Numbered from the stretch's first letter, positions 27,376-36,037 are shown. The stretch is DNA of 64,000 nt from Mycolicibacterium sp. MU0053 (GCF_963378095.1 NZ_OY726397.1:1736001-1800000), one strand, 5' to 3'. A program made the numbers and translations. The notes: a model not told the origin generated them from the letters alone.

Positions 27376-28632
27376 ATGGCCATCGATCTCAACGCCCGTC
27401 TCGACGAGCAACACAACACTGGGAAAGTGGTTCGCCGAGAGCGCAACCTCGTTCCTGACCCGGAACCCCGGCCCGTCTTCCTGCCCCTGATCTCCGTCGA
27501 TGACCACTTGATGGAGCCGCGTGAGACCTTCCTCGGCCGGATGCCGGCCAAGTTCGCGGATCAGACGCCGCGGGTCGTCGAGGACTCGGACGGCATGGAG
27601 TGGTGGCAGTTCGAGAACGAACTGGTCATGAACTCTGGTGCCAACGCGATGTCCAGTTGGCCTGCCGCCGAGCGGACGGGTGGGCCCGTGCGCTTCGACG
27701 AAGTACGGCCAGGCGTCTATGACGTCCATGCTCGGGTGAAGGACATGGACGTCAACGGCGTTGCGGCATCGTTGTGCTTCCCGTCCATGGTTTTCGGGTT
27801 CTGCGGCCAGCGATTCACCAAGTTCTCCGACCAAGAACTGGGCCTTGCCGCGATGCGGGCCTACAACGATTGGATCGCCGAGGGGTGGGTCGGCGAGTAC
27901 CCAGAGCGATTCATCGCGCAGCAGGTGACTTGGCTGCCCGACCCCCACATCGCCGCCGACGAGATCAGGCGGAACGCAGAACGTGGCTTCAAGGCCGTCA
28001 GCTTCAGCGAGAACCCCGAAGCCTTGGGCTTCGACTCGCTGTACTCGGGCAAGTGGGACCCGTTTTTCGCTGCCTGTGCCGAGACCAATACGGTGGTGAA
28101 TCTGCACGTGGGTTCGTCATCACAGACCATGGTGCCGTCGAAGGACTCTCCGCCGCCTGTCATCGCGGCGCTCTTCGAGATCAACGCATTCGCCGCCGCC
28201 ACGGATTGGCTGTTCGCGGGGATACCTTCGCGCTTTCCGGAGCTGAAGATCGTCATGTCGGAGAGCGGCATCGCGTGGGTGCCGATGCTGGTTGACAGAC
28301 TGAGCTTCCTGGAGAGCAGATTCAACAAGGACAACGACGGCGGTATGAACTCGACGTGGTCAGATACGTTGACCCCCAACGAGGTTCTCGCCCGTAGCTT
28401 CTGGTACACCTCCTTCTTCGATCCGACCGCATACCGACTCCTCGATGTCATCGGAGAAGACCGGGTGATGATGGAGGTCGACTACCCGCATTCGGATTCC
28501 ACGTGGCCCGACACCCAGGAATTCATCGAGTATCAAATCGGCGACCTTGATCATGACGTGCAGAAGCGCCTCACCTCCGGCACTGCCGCCGACATTTACC
28601 GTCATCCCCTCGTCGATCTGACCGCGCAATGA
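27376..28632 (+). CDS. Amidohydrolase 2 family metal-dependent hydrolase/decarboxylase
   Basis: A 418-residue TIM-barrel protein with the Amidohydro_2 start motif SVDDHLMEP near residue 40 and late motifs MSESGIAWVPML and MMEVDYPHSDSTWP, where metal and catalytic residues sit. Relatives hydrolyse C-C or C-N bonds or decarboxylate. Similar in type to the protein at 39368 (SVDDHIVEAPD; METDFPHSDGSWP), suggesting two paralogues acting at related steps. It lies 27 nt after the P450 gene and before an SDR gene. Confidence 0.85.
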   Translation: MAIDLNARLDEQHNTGKVVRRERNLVPDPEPRPVFLPLISVDDHLMEPRETFLGRMPAKFADQTPRVVEDSDGMEWWQFENELVMNSGANAMSSWPAAERTGGPVRFDEVRPGVYDVHARVKDMDVNGVAASLCFPSMVFGFCGQRFTKFSDQELGLAAMRAYNDWIAEGWVGEYPERFIAQQVTWLPDPHIAADEIRRNAERGFKAVSFSENPEALGFDSLYSGKWDPFFAACAETNTVVNLHVGSSSQTMVPSKDSPPPVIAALFEINAFAAATDWLFAGIPSRFPELKIVMSESGIAWVPMLVDRLSFLESRFNKDNDGGMNSTWSDTLTPNEVLARSFWYTSFFDPTAYRLLDVIGEDRVMMEVDYPHSDSTWPDTQEFIEYQIGDLDHDVQKRLTSGTAADIYRHPLVDLTAQ

Positions 28633-28679
28633 CGCGCGAACCAAACCAGCAAGTCGAACATCAAGTGACATCAGGATAG

Positions 28680-29582
28680 GTGTACGTGACATCACTCGAA
28701 GGCCGCACGGCAATCATCACCGGGTCGGGTCGCGGCCTGGGAAGAGCGCACGCACTGCTGTTTTCGCGTCTGGGCGCGCGGGTCGTAGTCAACGACACGG
28801 GCGGTGGACTCGATGGTGACGGCAGCGTTCGCAATGCCGCGCAGGACGTAGTCGACGAGATCCAAGCGGCCGGCGGCGATGCGGTCGCTCATTTCGGAAG
28901 CGTGAGCGATTGGGAATCTGCGCGGGACTTGGTCGATCTGGCGGTGAGCACGTTTGGCGGCCTGGACATCCTGGTCAACAACGCGGGGATCCTTCGTGAT
29001 CGGATGCTGGTAAACATGTCCGAAGCGGAGTGGGACAGCGTGATCGATGTGCACCTCAAGGGCCACTTCAGTCCACTGCATCACGCCGCGGTGTATTGGC
29101 GTTCAGAAAGCAAGGCGGGCCGCACGGTCGACGCTTCGGTGGTCAACACCTCGTCCGGGTCGGGTCTGCGCGGCAATCCGGGTCAGATCAACTACGCCTC
29201 GGCCAAATCCGGTATCGCGATGATGACTCTTGTCGCCGCGCGCGAATTGTCGCGTTACGGAGTGCGGGTCAATGCGATTGCTCCCGTCGCCCGCACACGC
29301 CTGACTGAGAACACACCCGGTTTGGGCGACCGCATCGAACAGCAGGAGGGCTTCGACAAATGGGCCCCCGAGAATGTTTCTCCGCTTGTTGCCTGGCTGG
29401 CGTCTCCGGAGTGCCAACTCTCTGGCGAGGTGTTCGGCGTCGTGGGTGGAAGCATCACGCGCCAACAGTGTTGGACGGAGCAGGAAACCTTCGAGAGTGA
29501 CCACCGCTGGTCCATCGATGAGTTGAAGACCGCACTCGGGCACCTTCCCGCGGGCCCTTCCGAATTCGTCTTCTCCGCATGA
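28680..29582 (+). CDS. Short-chain dehydrogenase/reductase (3-hydroxyacyl-CoA dehydrogenase-like)
   Basis: A 300-residue SDR with the NAD motif TGSGRGLGRAHA, the structural NNAGILRD motif, Ser in NTSSGSG and the YASAK catalytic pair. The insertion VVNDTGGGLDGDG is typical of the peroxisomal multifunctional enzyme type 2 / 17-beta-HSD4 group, which oxidises 3-hydroxyacyl-CoA. GTG 28680 or GTG 28686 may be the start. It would act after the enoyl-CoA hydratases in the cluster. Confidence 0.88.
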   Translation: MYVTSLEGRTAIITGSGRGLGRAHALLFSRLGARVVVNDTGGGLDGDGSVRNAAQDVVDEIQAAGGDAVAHFGSVSDWESARDLVDLAVSTFGGLDILVNNAGILRDRMLVNMSEAEWDSVIDVHLKGHFSPLHHAAVYWRSESKAGRTVDASVVNTSSGSGLRGNPGQINYASAKSGIAMMTLVAARELSRYGVRVNAIAPVARTRLTENTPGLGDRIEQQEGFDKWAPENVSPLVAWLASPECQLSGEVFGVVGGSITRQQCWTEQETFESDHRWSIDELKTALGHLPAGPSEFVFSA

Positions 29583-29756
29583 CCTCACGTGACACGATTC
29601 GGCGTGATCGTCTCGACCGGCGCTTCTGCCGGTTTCCGAAACGCTCGGTGAAACGCCAGCACCGCGATTCTTCGCACCGGCTCGTTCTCCCGGTGTTACC
29701 AGCGGATAGAACAATAACCATGACGGGCGTTGCCCCGTGAACATAGGGAAATCAAC

Positions 29757-30899
29757 ATGCGTGTGACGCGCCCCTCCTGGGCTACCGATGAGGTTGCAGA
29801 CCTTTACGACATGGCCTGGGAATTCTTGTCGGAAGAAGTCGATCAACGAGCCGAAGAGTGGTCGAGGAATCAGTGCGTGGACCGCGACTTCTGGATGCGG
29901 GCAGGCAAACTCGGCCTACTGTGCGTGTCGGTGCCAACCGAGTACGGCGGCGGTGGGGGCGGATTCCTTCATCACGCAGCCATCGCGTCGGCGTACGCGC
30001 GCACCGGTGACAAGTCGTGGGGCAACGCGATTCACAGCGGCGTCGTCGCCGACTATCTGGTGGCGTACGGGACCGAAGAGCAGAAGAGACAGTGGTTGCC
30101 CCGCATGGCGGCAGGCGAAGTGGTGACCGGGCTCGGGATGTCCGAACCGGGTACCGGTTCGGATCTGAAGAACATCCGGACCACTGCGATTCGCCAGGGT
30201 GACCACTACGTGCTCAATGGCGCGAAGACGTTCATCACCAACGGATCATCGGCGGATATGATCGTCGTGGCGGCCAAGACGGATCCAGCGGCCGGGGGCA
30301 GAGGGATCTCGCTGCTGATCGTCGACACGCAACTACCCGGCTTTTCTGTCGGTCGGGTGTTGGACAAGATCGGTCAGCACGGCTCGGATACCGCCGAGTT
30401 GTTCTTCGAAGATGTAGCTGTTCCCGCCGACCACCTGCTCGGCGTCGAAGGGCGTGGCTTCCCGCAGATGATGGCGCAACTTCCCCAAGAACGCCTGATC
30501 ATTGGCATCAATGCGGTCGGAGCCACTGAACTGGCGGTTGATCTCACGGTGCGCTACGCCAAAGAGCGACAAGCGTTCGGTGGACCGCTGATCGAAATGC
30601 AGAACACCAGGTTCGAACTCGCCGAGTGCGCCACCCTGGCGCGAGTGGCGCGGGAGTTCCTCGACAACTGCATCGTGGGCCATTCCACGCGCGGTGTGGA
30701 CACGGCCACGGCGGCCATGTGCAAATGGTGGCTGACCCAGGTGCAGTGCGAGGTCATCGACCGTTGCCTGCAACTGTTCGGTGGCTACGGCTATATGCGT
30801 GAGTACCCGATTGCCCGACTGTACTGCGACGCGCGCGCCCAAAAGATATACGGCGGGGCCAACGAGATACAGAAAGAGCTCATCGCTCGCTCGTTGTGA
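29757..30899 (+). CDS. Acyl-CoA dehydrogenase
   Basis: A 380-residue, canonical acyl-CoA dehydrogenase: GLGMSEPGTGSDLKNI substrate loop, FITNGSSADM, RQAFGGPLIEMQNTRF, and the active-site/FAD segment KIYGGANEIQKELIARSL with the expected catalytic Glu. Unlike the pair at 13630-15878 it appears complete alone. The ATG at 29757 follows TAGGGA. An enoyl-CoA hydratase gene follows after 34 nt, so the two form a beta-oxidation pair. Confidence 0.93.
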   Translation: MRVTRPSWATDEVADLYDMAWEFLSEEVDQRAEEWSRNQCVDRDFWMRAGKLGLLCVSVPTEYGGGGGGFLHHAAIASAYARTGDKSWGNAIHSGVVADYLVAYGTEEQKRQWLPRMAAGEVVTGLGMSEPGTGSDLKNIRTTAIRQGDHYVLNGAKTFITNGSSADMIVVAAKTDPAAGGRGISLLIVDTQLPGFSVGRVLDKIGQHGSDTAELFFEDVAVPADHLLGVEGRGFPQMMAQLPQERLIIGINAVGATELAVDLTVRYAKERQAFGGPLIEMQNTRFELAECATLARVAREFLDNCIVGHSTRGVDTATAAMCKWWLTQVQCEVIDRCLQLFGGYGYMREYPIARLYCDARAQKIYGGANEIQKELIARSL

Positions 30900-30933
30900 G
30901 GGACACAGGATTGGTTCACCCGAGAGGATCAGA

Positions 30934-31716
30934 ATGTCAAACTACACGCAGTTGGAACCGCATGTGCTGGTCGAAAGCCATGATTCGGTGCGGGTTCTCA
31001 CGCTCAATGCCCCGGACCGCTACAACTCGGTCGACGACGACATGCATCAAGCCCTGATCACCGCGTGGCGGCTCTTGGAAGCTGATGAGGACGCCGGCGC
31101 CGCGGTGATCACCGGGGCCGGTTCGGCATTCAGCGCCGGCGGTGACATGACGCACCTCCGGAAGGTCCACGACGACCCCGTGCTGCGACGGCGAACGATC
31201 CGCAGCGCAGAGCGGTTGATACGTGCGGCGATATCGTGTGAGCTGCCCGTTGTCGCGGCCGTGAACGGTCCCGCAGTGGGGGTCGGCGCGACCCTGGCGC
31301 TATTGTCTGACCTCGTCGTCATCGCCGACGACACGTACATTTCCGACCCGCACGTATCGGTCGGAGTGGTCGCCGGCGACGGAGGGGCTTCGCTGTGGCC
31401 CTCCTACATGAGCATGATGCGGGCCAAGGAGCATCTGCTGCTGGGAACTCGTGTATCGGCCGAGGAGTGTCTGCTGCTGGGGCTAGCCAACCGCGTGGTG
31501 CCACCTTCCGAGGTGTACACCGTCGCCCTGGAATTGGGTGCACGGCTGGCGAGCCAACCGCGTCAAGCCATCCGCGACACCAAACGTGCCCTCAATCTTC
31601 ACCTACGCCAAGCTGTCGACCGCACCATCGATTTCGCGCTGGCGGCCGAGGGGGAGTCGATGGCTGGCGATGACGTGATGGCCACGGTCGAACGCTTCAC
31701 CGCCCGCGCGCGATAG
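30934..31716 (+). CDS. Enoyl-CoA hydratase/isomerase family protein
   Basis: A 260-residue crotonase-fold protein with SAFSAGGDMTHLR and NGPAVGVGATLALLSD oxyanion motifs. The family's catalytic Glu position reads PHVSVGVVAGDGGAS, an isomerase-like or diverged active site. ATG 30934 has GAGAGGA just upstream. Third crotonase gene of the window and last gene before the insertion sequence. Confidence 0.87.
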   Translation: MSNYTQLEPHVLVESHDSVRVLTLNAPDRYNSVDDDMHQALITAWRLLEADEDAGAAVITGAGSAFSAGGDMTHLRKVHDDPVLRRRTIRSAERLIRAAISCELPVVAAVNGPAVGVGATLALLSDLVVIADDTYISDPHVSVGVVAGDGGASLWPSYMSMMRAKEHLLLGTRVSAEECLLLGLANRVVPPSEVYTVALELGARLASQPRQAIRDTKRALNLHLRQAVDRTIDFALAAEGESMAGDDVMATVERFTARAR

Positions 31717-31751
31717 CGGCCCACACTCATACTGGTCCGGTGGTGCTCCAC

Positions 31752-31775
31752 TGGGGTTCCCCAGAACAAGTGGAC
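31752..31775 (+). repeat. Left terminal inverted repeat of the IS3 element
   Basis: Begins TGGGGTTCCCCAGAAC; pairs with 33037-33060 with three mismatches. This end is next to the 3' end of orfB. Confidence 0.85.
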
Positions 31776-31779
31776 GCGG

Positions 31780-32670
31780 TTAGCTTGCTTCCAGGGTGAC
31801 TTTCAGCGTGCGCTCGTAGGTAATGGGTGAGCGCATTCCGATCGCTGAATGTCTACGTTGATGATTGTAGAATCGCATCCAATTGTCAACTGCTGCAATC
31901 AATTCAGCCTTTATGGCGAAAGTGTGCCGGTAGTAATGCTCGTGTTTGAACGTCGACCACAGCGCCTCCGCGCCGGCGTTGTCCCAGCAGATGCCGGTGG
32001 CACCCATAGAGCGCCGCAGCCCGTGGGCGCTGGCTGCGGCAGCCATGTCGTGGGAGGTGTACTGGGTGCCGCGGTCCGATTGCAGTATGACGCCCTTGAC
32101 GTGGCCGCCGCGGGTGAACACCGCCCGATCCACCGCGGTGGTCACCAACTCGGTGCGCATGTGGTCATCGACCGCCCAGCCCAGCACCCGTCGCGAATGC
32201 TCATCGCGGATCGCACACAGGTACATGTCGCCTTCCCCACAGCTCAGGTAGGTGATGTCGGAGGACCACACCGCATCGATACAGCCCTGGTCAAAACGAC
32301 GGCCGATCAGATCCGGTGGGAACGACGCACAAGGATCGACGACTGTGGTCGTCTTGAAGGTGCGTGGGCTAATGCCCTCGATGCCCAGATCGGCCATGAT
32401 CGCCGCGACGGTGTTAGCCGACACCCGTTCTCCGGCATCGTGCAGATCGGCGGTGATCCGCGGTGAGCCGTACGTGCCGCCGGAGTCCTTGTGGTGGGCC
32501 AGAATCTTGACTTCCAGATCACGGCGGCGTTGGACCCGTGGCGTCGGCTCACTAGCCGACAGCCGGTCCCGATGCTTGTAGTAGCCCGAGGTGGACACCC
32601 CCAGCAGCTGGGCCATGCGGGTCACGTCGGAGGAGGCGCACTCTGCGGCCATGAGCTCGAACCGGCTCAC
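31780..32670 (-). CDS. IS3 family transposase OrfB (DDE integrase domain)
   Basis: A 296-residue rve-type transposase. The DDE residues are seen in SSDITYLS, LQSDRGTQYTS and AEALWSTFKHE, and an HTH_21-like segment (YGSPRITADLHDAG) lies near residue 70. The GTG start at 32670 overlaps the orfA stop as GTGA. In this family OrfB may also be made as an OrfAB fusion by frameshifting. Confidence 0.93.
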   Translation of the reverse strand: MSRFELMAAECASSDVTRMAQLLGVSTSGYYKHRDRLSASEPTPRVQRRRDLEVKILAHHKDSGGTYGSPRITADLHDAGERVSANTVAAIMADLGIEGISPRTFKTTTVVDPCASFPPDLIGRRFDQGCIDAVWSSDITYLSCGEGDMYLCAIRDEHSRRVLGWAVDDHMRTELVTTAVDRAVFTRGGHVKGVILQSDRGTQYTSHDMAAAASAHGLRRSMGATGICWDNAGAEALWSTFKHEHYYRHTFAIKAELIAAVDNWMRFYNHQRRHSAIGMRSPITYERTLKVTLEAS

Positions 32671-32993
32671 CTTAGATGCTTGCCCGCAAAGTACGCCGAC
32701 GCTTTTTCCAGGAACGCGATGTCCTTGGATTGCTCGGCCACCTTCGCCCGCAGCCGTACCAACTCGCCCCGTTCATCCGGCGAAAGTGGCTGGCTACCAC
32801 CCCCAGGATCGGGTACCTCACCCCGGTCGGCGGCCGCCATCCGCCGACGCTCCTGGCTCACCCACTTATGCAGCAGGTTCTCATGCAAATTCAGCTCGAG
32901 GGCAACCTCGGTGACCGGCCGGTTCCCATCGATCACCCGATGCGCAGCCTCCACCCGATACTCCGGGGTAAACGAACGCCGACGACCAGACAT
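32667..32993 (-). CDS. IS3 family transposase OrfA (DNA-binding)
   Basis: A 108-residue protein with an N-terminal HTH of the transposase_8 type (FTPEYRVEAAHRVIDGNRPV, then HKWVSQERRRM) and a C-terminal leucine-zipper-like stretch (ELVRLRAKVAEQSKDIAFLE). It recognises the element ends. Overlaps orfB by 4 nt. Confidence 0.92.
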   Translation of the reverse strand: MSGRRRSFTPEYRVEAAHRVIDGNRPVTEVALELNLHENLLHKWVSQERRRMAAADRGEVPDPGGGSQPLSPDERGELVRLRAKVAEQSKDIAFLEKASAYFAGKHLR

Positions 32994-33036
32994 ACGAACA
33001 TCCTTCCAAGGGGACCACCGTCCCGCTATCTCAGAT

Positions 33037-33060
33037 GTCCACTACTTCTGGGGAACCTCA
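33037..33060 (-). repeat. Right terminal inverted repeat of the IS3 element
   Basis: Its reverse complement begins TGAGGTTCCCCAGAAG. It lies 43 nt upstream of the orfA start and is followed by the CAC target duplication. Confidence 0.85.
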
Positions 33061-33205
33061 CACTGGGTCGAGTGCCCAAGCATCACAGCTCAAGACTCTC
33101 GGCGGTGACGTCGTTCAACCGCCACGGTGAATCGCGCCGGCGACGCCGCTAGCTGATCCAGTGTTCGCAGTGGAGTAGAGGCAACCCGTGCTCGGGCACC
33201 GGGCG

Positions 33206-33328
33206 CTACAACTCGGGTACTGCGCTCTGTTCCACGCGTGCCGCGAATTCGATCATCTCCTCCGCATCGCGGAATGCGAAGGTTCGCGCAAGCATGTCGA
33301 TGTCATCCATGGTCAGTTCCACCGGCAT
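33206..33328 (-). CDS. Small 40-residue protein at the end of the amidohydrolase/CaiB operon
   Basis: The ATG at 33328 is preceded by a strong GGAGG (33335-33339, 6-nt spacing) and opens a 40-codon frame: MPVELTMDDIDMLARTFAFR then a Glu-rich helix (DAEEMIEFAARVEQ). It lies 13 nt after the CaiB stop. The composition suggests a short helical cytosolic protein. I recognise no family. Confidence 0.6.
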   Translation of the reverse strand: MPVELTMDDIDMLARTFAFRDAEEMIEFAARVEQSAVPEL

Positions 33329-33341
33329 GAGGGTCCTCCAT

Positions 33342-34514
33342 TCATACGGAACGGATCTCGGCCGCGCCCCAGGACGCGGCGACGTAGTCTTTGTCGGCAT
33401 CGAGGGTCGGCGCTGCCGAGCCGTCGGAAGCGGGTCGCCAATCATCGTCAGCGAAACGCACGGGGTCGGCGATGAACGGCAATGACGTCTGAGCTGACTC
33501 GCCCACAAGGCCCCGCGCAGCTAGGTGGGGATGCTCGATGACCTGCTTCTCGGTTAGTAGCGCGCAGCCGGCGACACCCCACTCGGTGAATCGCCGTGTC
33601 CATTCCGCACCGGGAGCGCTGGCAATGATTCGGGCGATCTCCTCGCGCAGTTCGTGGTCACCGGGCCGTTCAGCTTCGTCTATGTAATCGCGCTGCTCCC
33701 AGCTGTCGGCAAGGTCTTGACGCCCCAATGCATTCCAGAAGTTTCGCCACAGTCGCTGCTCGGTAGCCATGATCTGCACGAACGCGCCGTCCTCCGCTCG
33801 ATAGATGCTCTGCATCGGCGAGTGGGCCCCGGTCAGTCCCGGGATGGGCTGTCCGGCAAGCATGGGATAAAGGTTGAGCCGATGCGCCTCAACGGCGGCG
33901 TCCCAACAGGACACGTCCAGCCAGGCGCCCTGGCCGCTAACCCGAGCGCGAAACAGCGCTGCCAGCGTCGCTACTGCCCCATTTATCGCGCCCAGTTCAA
34001 CTCCGTACGATACGTCGCTGGTCAGCCGATAGTCGCCGTCCTGACCTCCGACCGCCAAGCCCGCCGACAGGAAGTCGACGTTCAAGCCATGCGCGGGAAG
34101 GTGGGCAAGTGGCCCGCTTTGGCCGAATCCGGAGACCGAGCAAACCACCAATTCGGGCCGCCGTCTTCGAGCCTCTTGAAGATCGACGCCCAAGGCGGCA
34201 AGTGCGCCGACCCGGTACCCCTCCACGACGACGTCGGCGACCTCGAGCAGGGCGTCCAGTCGTGCGCGATCCCCGCCGTCGCGTAGGTCCAAGGCGACGC
34301 TGCGCTTGCCCCTGTTGACTGCTTCGAACATGACCGAGCGCCCGTCGATGATGGGAGGAAACCCTCGCATCGGATCACCGTGTGGCGGTTCCACTTTGAT
34401 GACCTCTGCGCCGAGATCTCCGAGCTTTCGGGCCAGCAGTGGCCCGGGCAGAAGCTGCGCGAGCTCGAGCACCTTGATGCCCGTAAGTGGGGGATTGGTT
34501 GCTGTGTTATTCAT
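33342..34514 (-). CDS. CaiB/BaiF family CoA-transferase (alpha-methylacyl-CoA racemase-like)
   Basis: A 390-residue class III CoA-transferase-fold protein. GIKVLELAQLLPGPLLARKL and VIKVEPPHGDPMR are the family's N-terminal motifs, and HGLNVDFLSAGLA resembles the catalytic region of alpha-methylacyl-CoA racemase, so it may epimerise a 2-methyl-branched acyl-CoA or move CoA between acids. ATG 34514 overlaps the upstream amidohydrolase stop by 8 nt; I prefer it to the open extension to 34598. A 40-residue protein gene follows. Confidence 0.85.
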   Translation of the reverse strand: MNNTATNPPLTGIKVLELAQLLPGPLLARKLGDLGAEVIKVEPPHGDPMRGFPPIIDGRSVMFEAVNRGKRSVALDLRDGGDRARLDALLEVADVVVEGYRVGALAALGVDLQEARRRRPELVVCSVSGFGQSGPLAHLPAHGLNVDFLSAGLAVGGQDGDYRLTSDVSYGVELGAINGAVATLAALFRARVSGQGAWLDVSCWDAAVEAHRLNLYPMLAGQPIPGLTGAHSPMQSIYRAEDGAFVQIMATEQRLWRNFWNALGRQDLADSWEQRDYIDEAERPGDHELREEIARIIASAPGAEWTRRFTEWGVAGCALLTEKQVIEHPHLAARGLVGESAQTSLPFIADPVRFADDDWRPASDGSAAPTLDADKDYVAASWGAAEIRSV

Positions 34515-35349
34515 GGGCCCCGCTATTCGTGGTGCCGGCATGCTGTAAGCCCAAGATGCGCGCCGCATTGCCACCGAGTACCGCTGCTTTGTCTGCATCG
34601 GTAAGTGGTGAGGCGAGAATGTCCGCTGCCAGATCGGTCACCGCGGGGATTCCGCTGGCACTGGAATGAAGGTCACTGCCGTACATCACGCGATCAGCAC
34701 CACACCGAGAAATAAGATTCATGACAACGCTGAACCCGTGCGCCAGAGCGGTATCGAACACCAGCTGCGGTCGTCGCTCGGCGACGTGCGGTGCGAACAG
34801 CGATTGCTCGAAGGTTGAAAACGCGTCGAGCACGATCATCGGCAGGTCCGGGAAGTCGGCCGCGAGTACGTCGACTTTCCACAAGGCTTCCGCCGATGAC
34901 TCGCCGATCGAATGCAAGAACGGAACAAGTCCCAGCTCACCCATGCGTTCCAGGTATCGGCGCACCCATCGGCTGTCGAGGGATACACCCTGCAATCTGG
35001 TGTGGAAGCTGATGCCGTGTAGTCCGAGCTCGTTCTTGCATCGGTCGAGCTCTTGCAACCCGCGGGGTCCGTTGAGCGGTTCGACGATGCCGACGGCGGC
35101 CGGGAACAGGTCCGGTCGGCGCGTACGACACATCGCGATACCGTCGTTGATCTTGCGGTTATCGGCGATGCCGTCTGGACGTAAGTAGTCGTGGCTGGCG
35201 ATGATCACCGCTTGAGCGACACCTCGCGCGGCGAGAGTAGCGGCGCGAGCGGCCAACTCATCATCCAAATCGACGGAGTCACCGCGACTCGACGAAGTCG
35301 TCGCTCCAAGGTGATTGTGGACATCGATTATGTGGGGACGGTCCTGCAT
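34507..35349 (-). CDS. Amidohydrolase family protein (HxH metal-binding type)
   Basis: A 280-residue TIM-barrel hydrolase starting with HIIDVHNHLG (HxH metal motif), with a central His in FLHSIGES and a late Asp in MYGSDLHS. Shorter than the two Amidohydro_2 proteins of the window and not closely similar to them. Two starts are possible: ATG 35349 directly before the conserved domain, or GTG 35379. The promoter geometry predicts a transcript start near 35350, which would make ATG 35349 a leaderless start, a common mode in mycobacteria. Confidence 0.8.
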   Translation of the reverse strand: MQDRPHIIDVHNHLGATTSSSRGDSVDLDDELAARAATLAARGVAQAVIIASHDYLRPDGIADNRKINDGIAMCRTRRPDLFPAAVGIVEPLNGPRGLQELDRCKNELGLHGISFHTRLQGVSLDSRWVRRYLERMGELGLVPFLHSIGESSAEALWKVDVLAADFPDLPMIVLDAFSTFEQSLFAPHVAERRPQLVFDTALAHGFSVVMNLISRCGADRVMYGSDLHSSASGIPAVTDLAADILASPLTDADKAAVLGGNAARILGLQHAGTTNSGAHE

Positions 35350-35356
35350 ACCAGCA

Positions 35357-35399
35357 CGGTGCCATGCCCCGCGGGCCACAACCTCCGTACAGGTCCGGA
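35357..35399 (-). promoter_or_regulatory. 7-2-7 palindromic activator site and -10 for the amidohydrolase/CaiB operon
   Basis: Read on the plus strand the site is TCCGTACAGGTCCGGA (35384-35399), one mismatch from consensus. Read on the minus strand it ends in GTACGGA followed by GGTTGTGG, like the GGTGCGG following the sites at 35994 and 55109. CACCGT (35362-35357, minus) is a candidate -10, giving a centre near -41.5 and a start at about 35350. Confidence 0.55.
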
Positions 35400-35471
35400 T
35401 TGATCAAGGAGCGGATCGTGGTACTCATGGGCCCATCAACTTTGCGTTGCCGTACAAGAAATGAGGATGAA

Positions 35472-35978
35472 ATGGCGATGTTCCCGCTCGGCACTACCTA
35501 CGACGTCGATCCGCTGCCGCTCGTCGAGGACGACACGACCTTCTTTCCCGCTGGTGTGGTCACCATCGGAGTCGAGTTTCGACGGGTCGATGCCGAAACC
35601 CTCAAAGCGGGGTTCGGCGAAGAGCTCGTGAGCAAGGAGAATCCGACGATCGAAGACTCCGGTGTGTCACTGCATGTTGTTGGTACACAAGACAATCGAG
35701 AGTACCTGCGTTTCGACTGCTTCGTCGAGGACGCGCACTATCACTACATCAACTGGGGCGTGGGCCAGACCGTCGTGCCGTTCGACCGAGCGGCTGGCGG
35801 TGACATGCTCACGTGGGCACTGGACGCGATCGCGCATCGGCTTGATGCCATGCTGAGTTTCGCCGGGGCCGATGACCTTGCCGGCTCCGTCGATATGGAG
35901 ATCGTCCGCACGGCAGTGGCCGAGGTGGCTCCGGTGGCACGTGAAGCGCAGCGTTTGCTAGGGGCTGCCATCCCGTGA
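35472..35978 (+). CDS. Conserved-looking protein of unknown function
   Basis: A 168-residue soluble protein, MAMFPLGTTYDVDPLPLVED..., with no motif that I can assign. It reads as a single alpha/beta domain (FPAGVVTIGVEFRRVDAETL; SGVSLHVVGTQDNREYLRFD; FDRAAGGDMLTWALDAIAHR) ending in a long helix. GAGGAT at 35463-35468 favours ATG 35478 (9-nt spacing); ATG 35472 is also possible. It is divergent from the amidohydrolase operon and may share its control region. Confidence 0.65.
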   Translation: MAMFPLGTTYDVDPLPLVEDDTTFFPAGVVTIGVEFRRVDAETLKAGFGEELVSKENPTIEDSGVSLHVVGTQDNREYLRFDCFVEDAHYHYINWGVGQTVVPFDRAAGGDMLTWALDAIAHRLDAMLSFAGADDLAGSVDMEIVRTAVAEVAPVAREAQRLLGAAIP

Positions 35979-35993
35979 CTGGCATCACAGCAC

Positions 35994-36037
35994 TCCGTAC
36001 CTGTACGGAGGTGCGGGTTGGCCGTTGAGGCGATCCT
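35994..36037 (+). promoter_or_regulatory. 7-2-7 palindromic activator site (perfect) and -10, upstream of the PGRS gene
   Basis: TCCGTACCTGTACGGA (35994-36009) matches the consensus exactly, with arms extending to CTCCGTAC/GTACGGAG. GATCCT at 36032-36037 is a weak -10 candidate, giving a centre near -42.5 and a start near 36044. After a further 51 nt comes AGAAGGGTGCGT, found at the same distance after the site at 39283. Confidence 0.65.

Larger units (their letters stand above)
31752..33060 (-). mobile_element. Intact IS3-family insertion sequence
   Basis: A 1309-bp element bounded by imperfect 24-bp inverted repeats, 31752-31775 and 33037-33060 (21 of 24 matching after inversion, sharing GGTTCCCCAGAA and AGTGGAC). 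It is flanked by a 3-bp direct repeat, CAC, at 31749-31751 and 33061-33063, as expected of IS3-family target duplication. It carries orfA and orfB in overlapping frames and looks functional. It sits in the gap between convergent genes, so no gene is disrupted. Confidence 0.9.

Noticed and set aside
31726..31741. CTCATACTGGTCCGGT, partly like the 7-2-7 palindrome
   Set aside because: Only about 9 of 14 defined positions match, it is not symmetric, and it lies between convergent gene ends where no promoter is needed.
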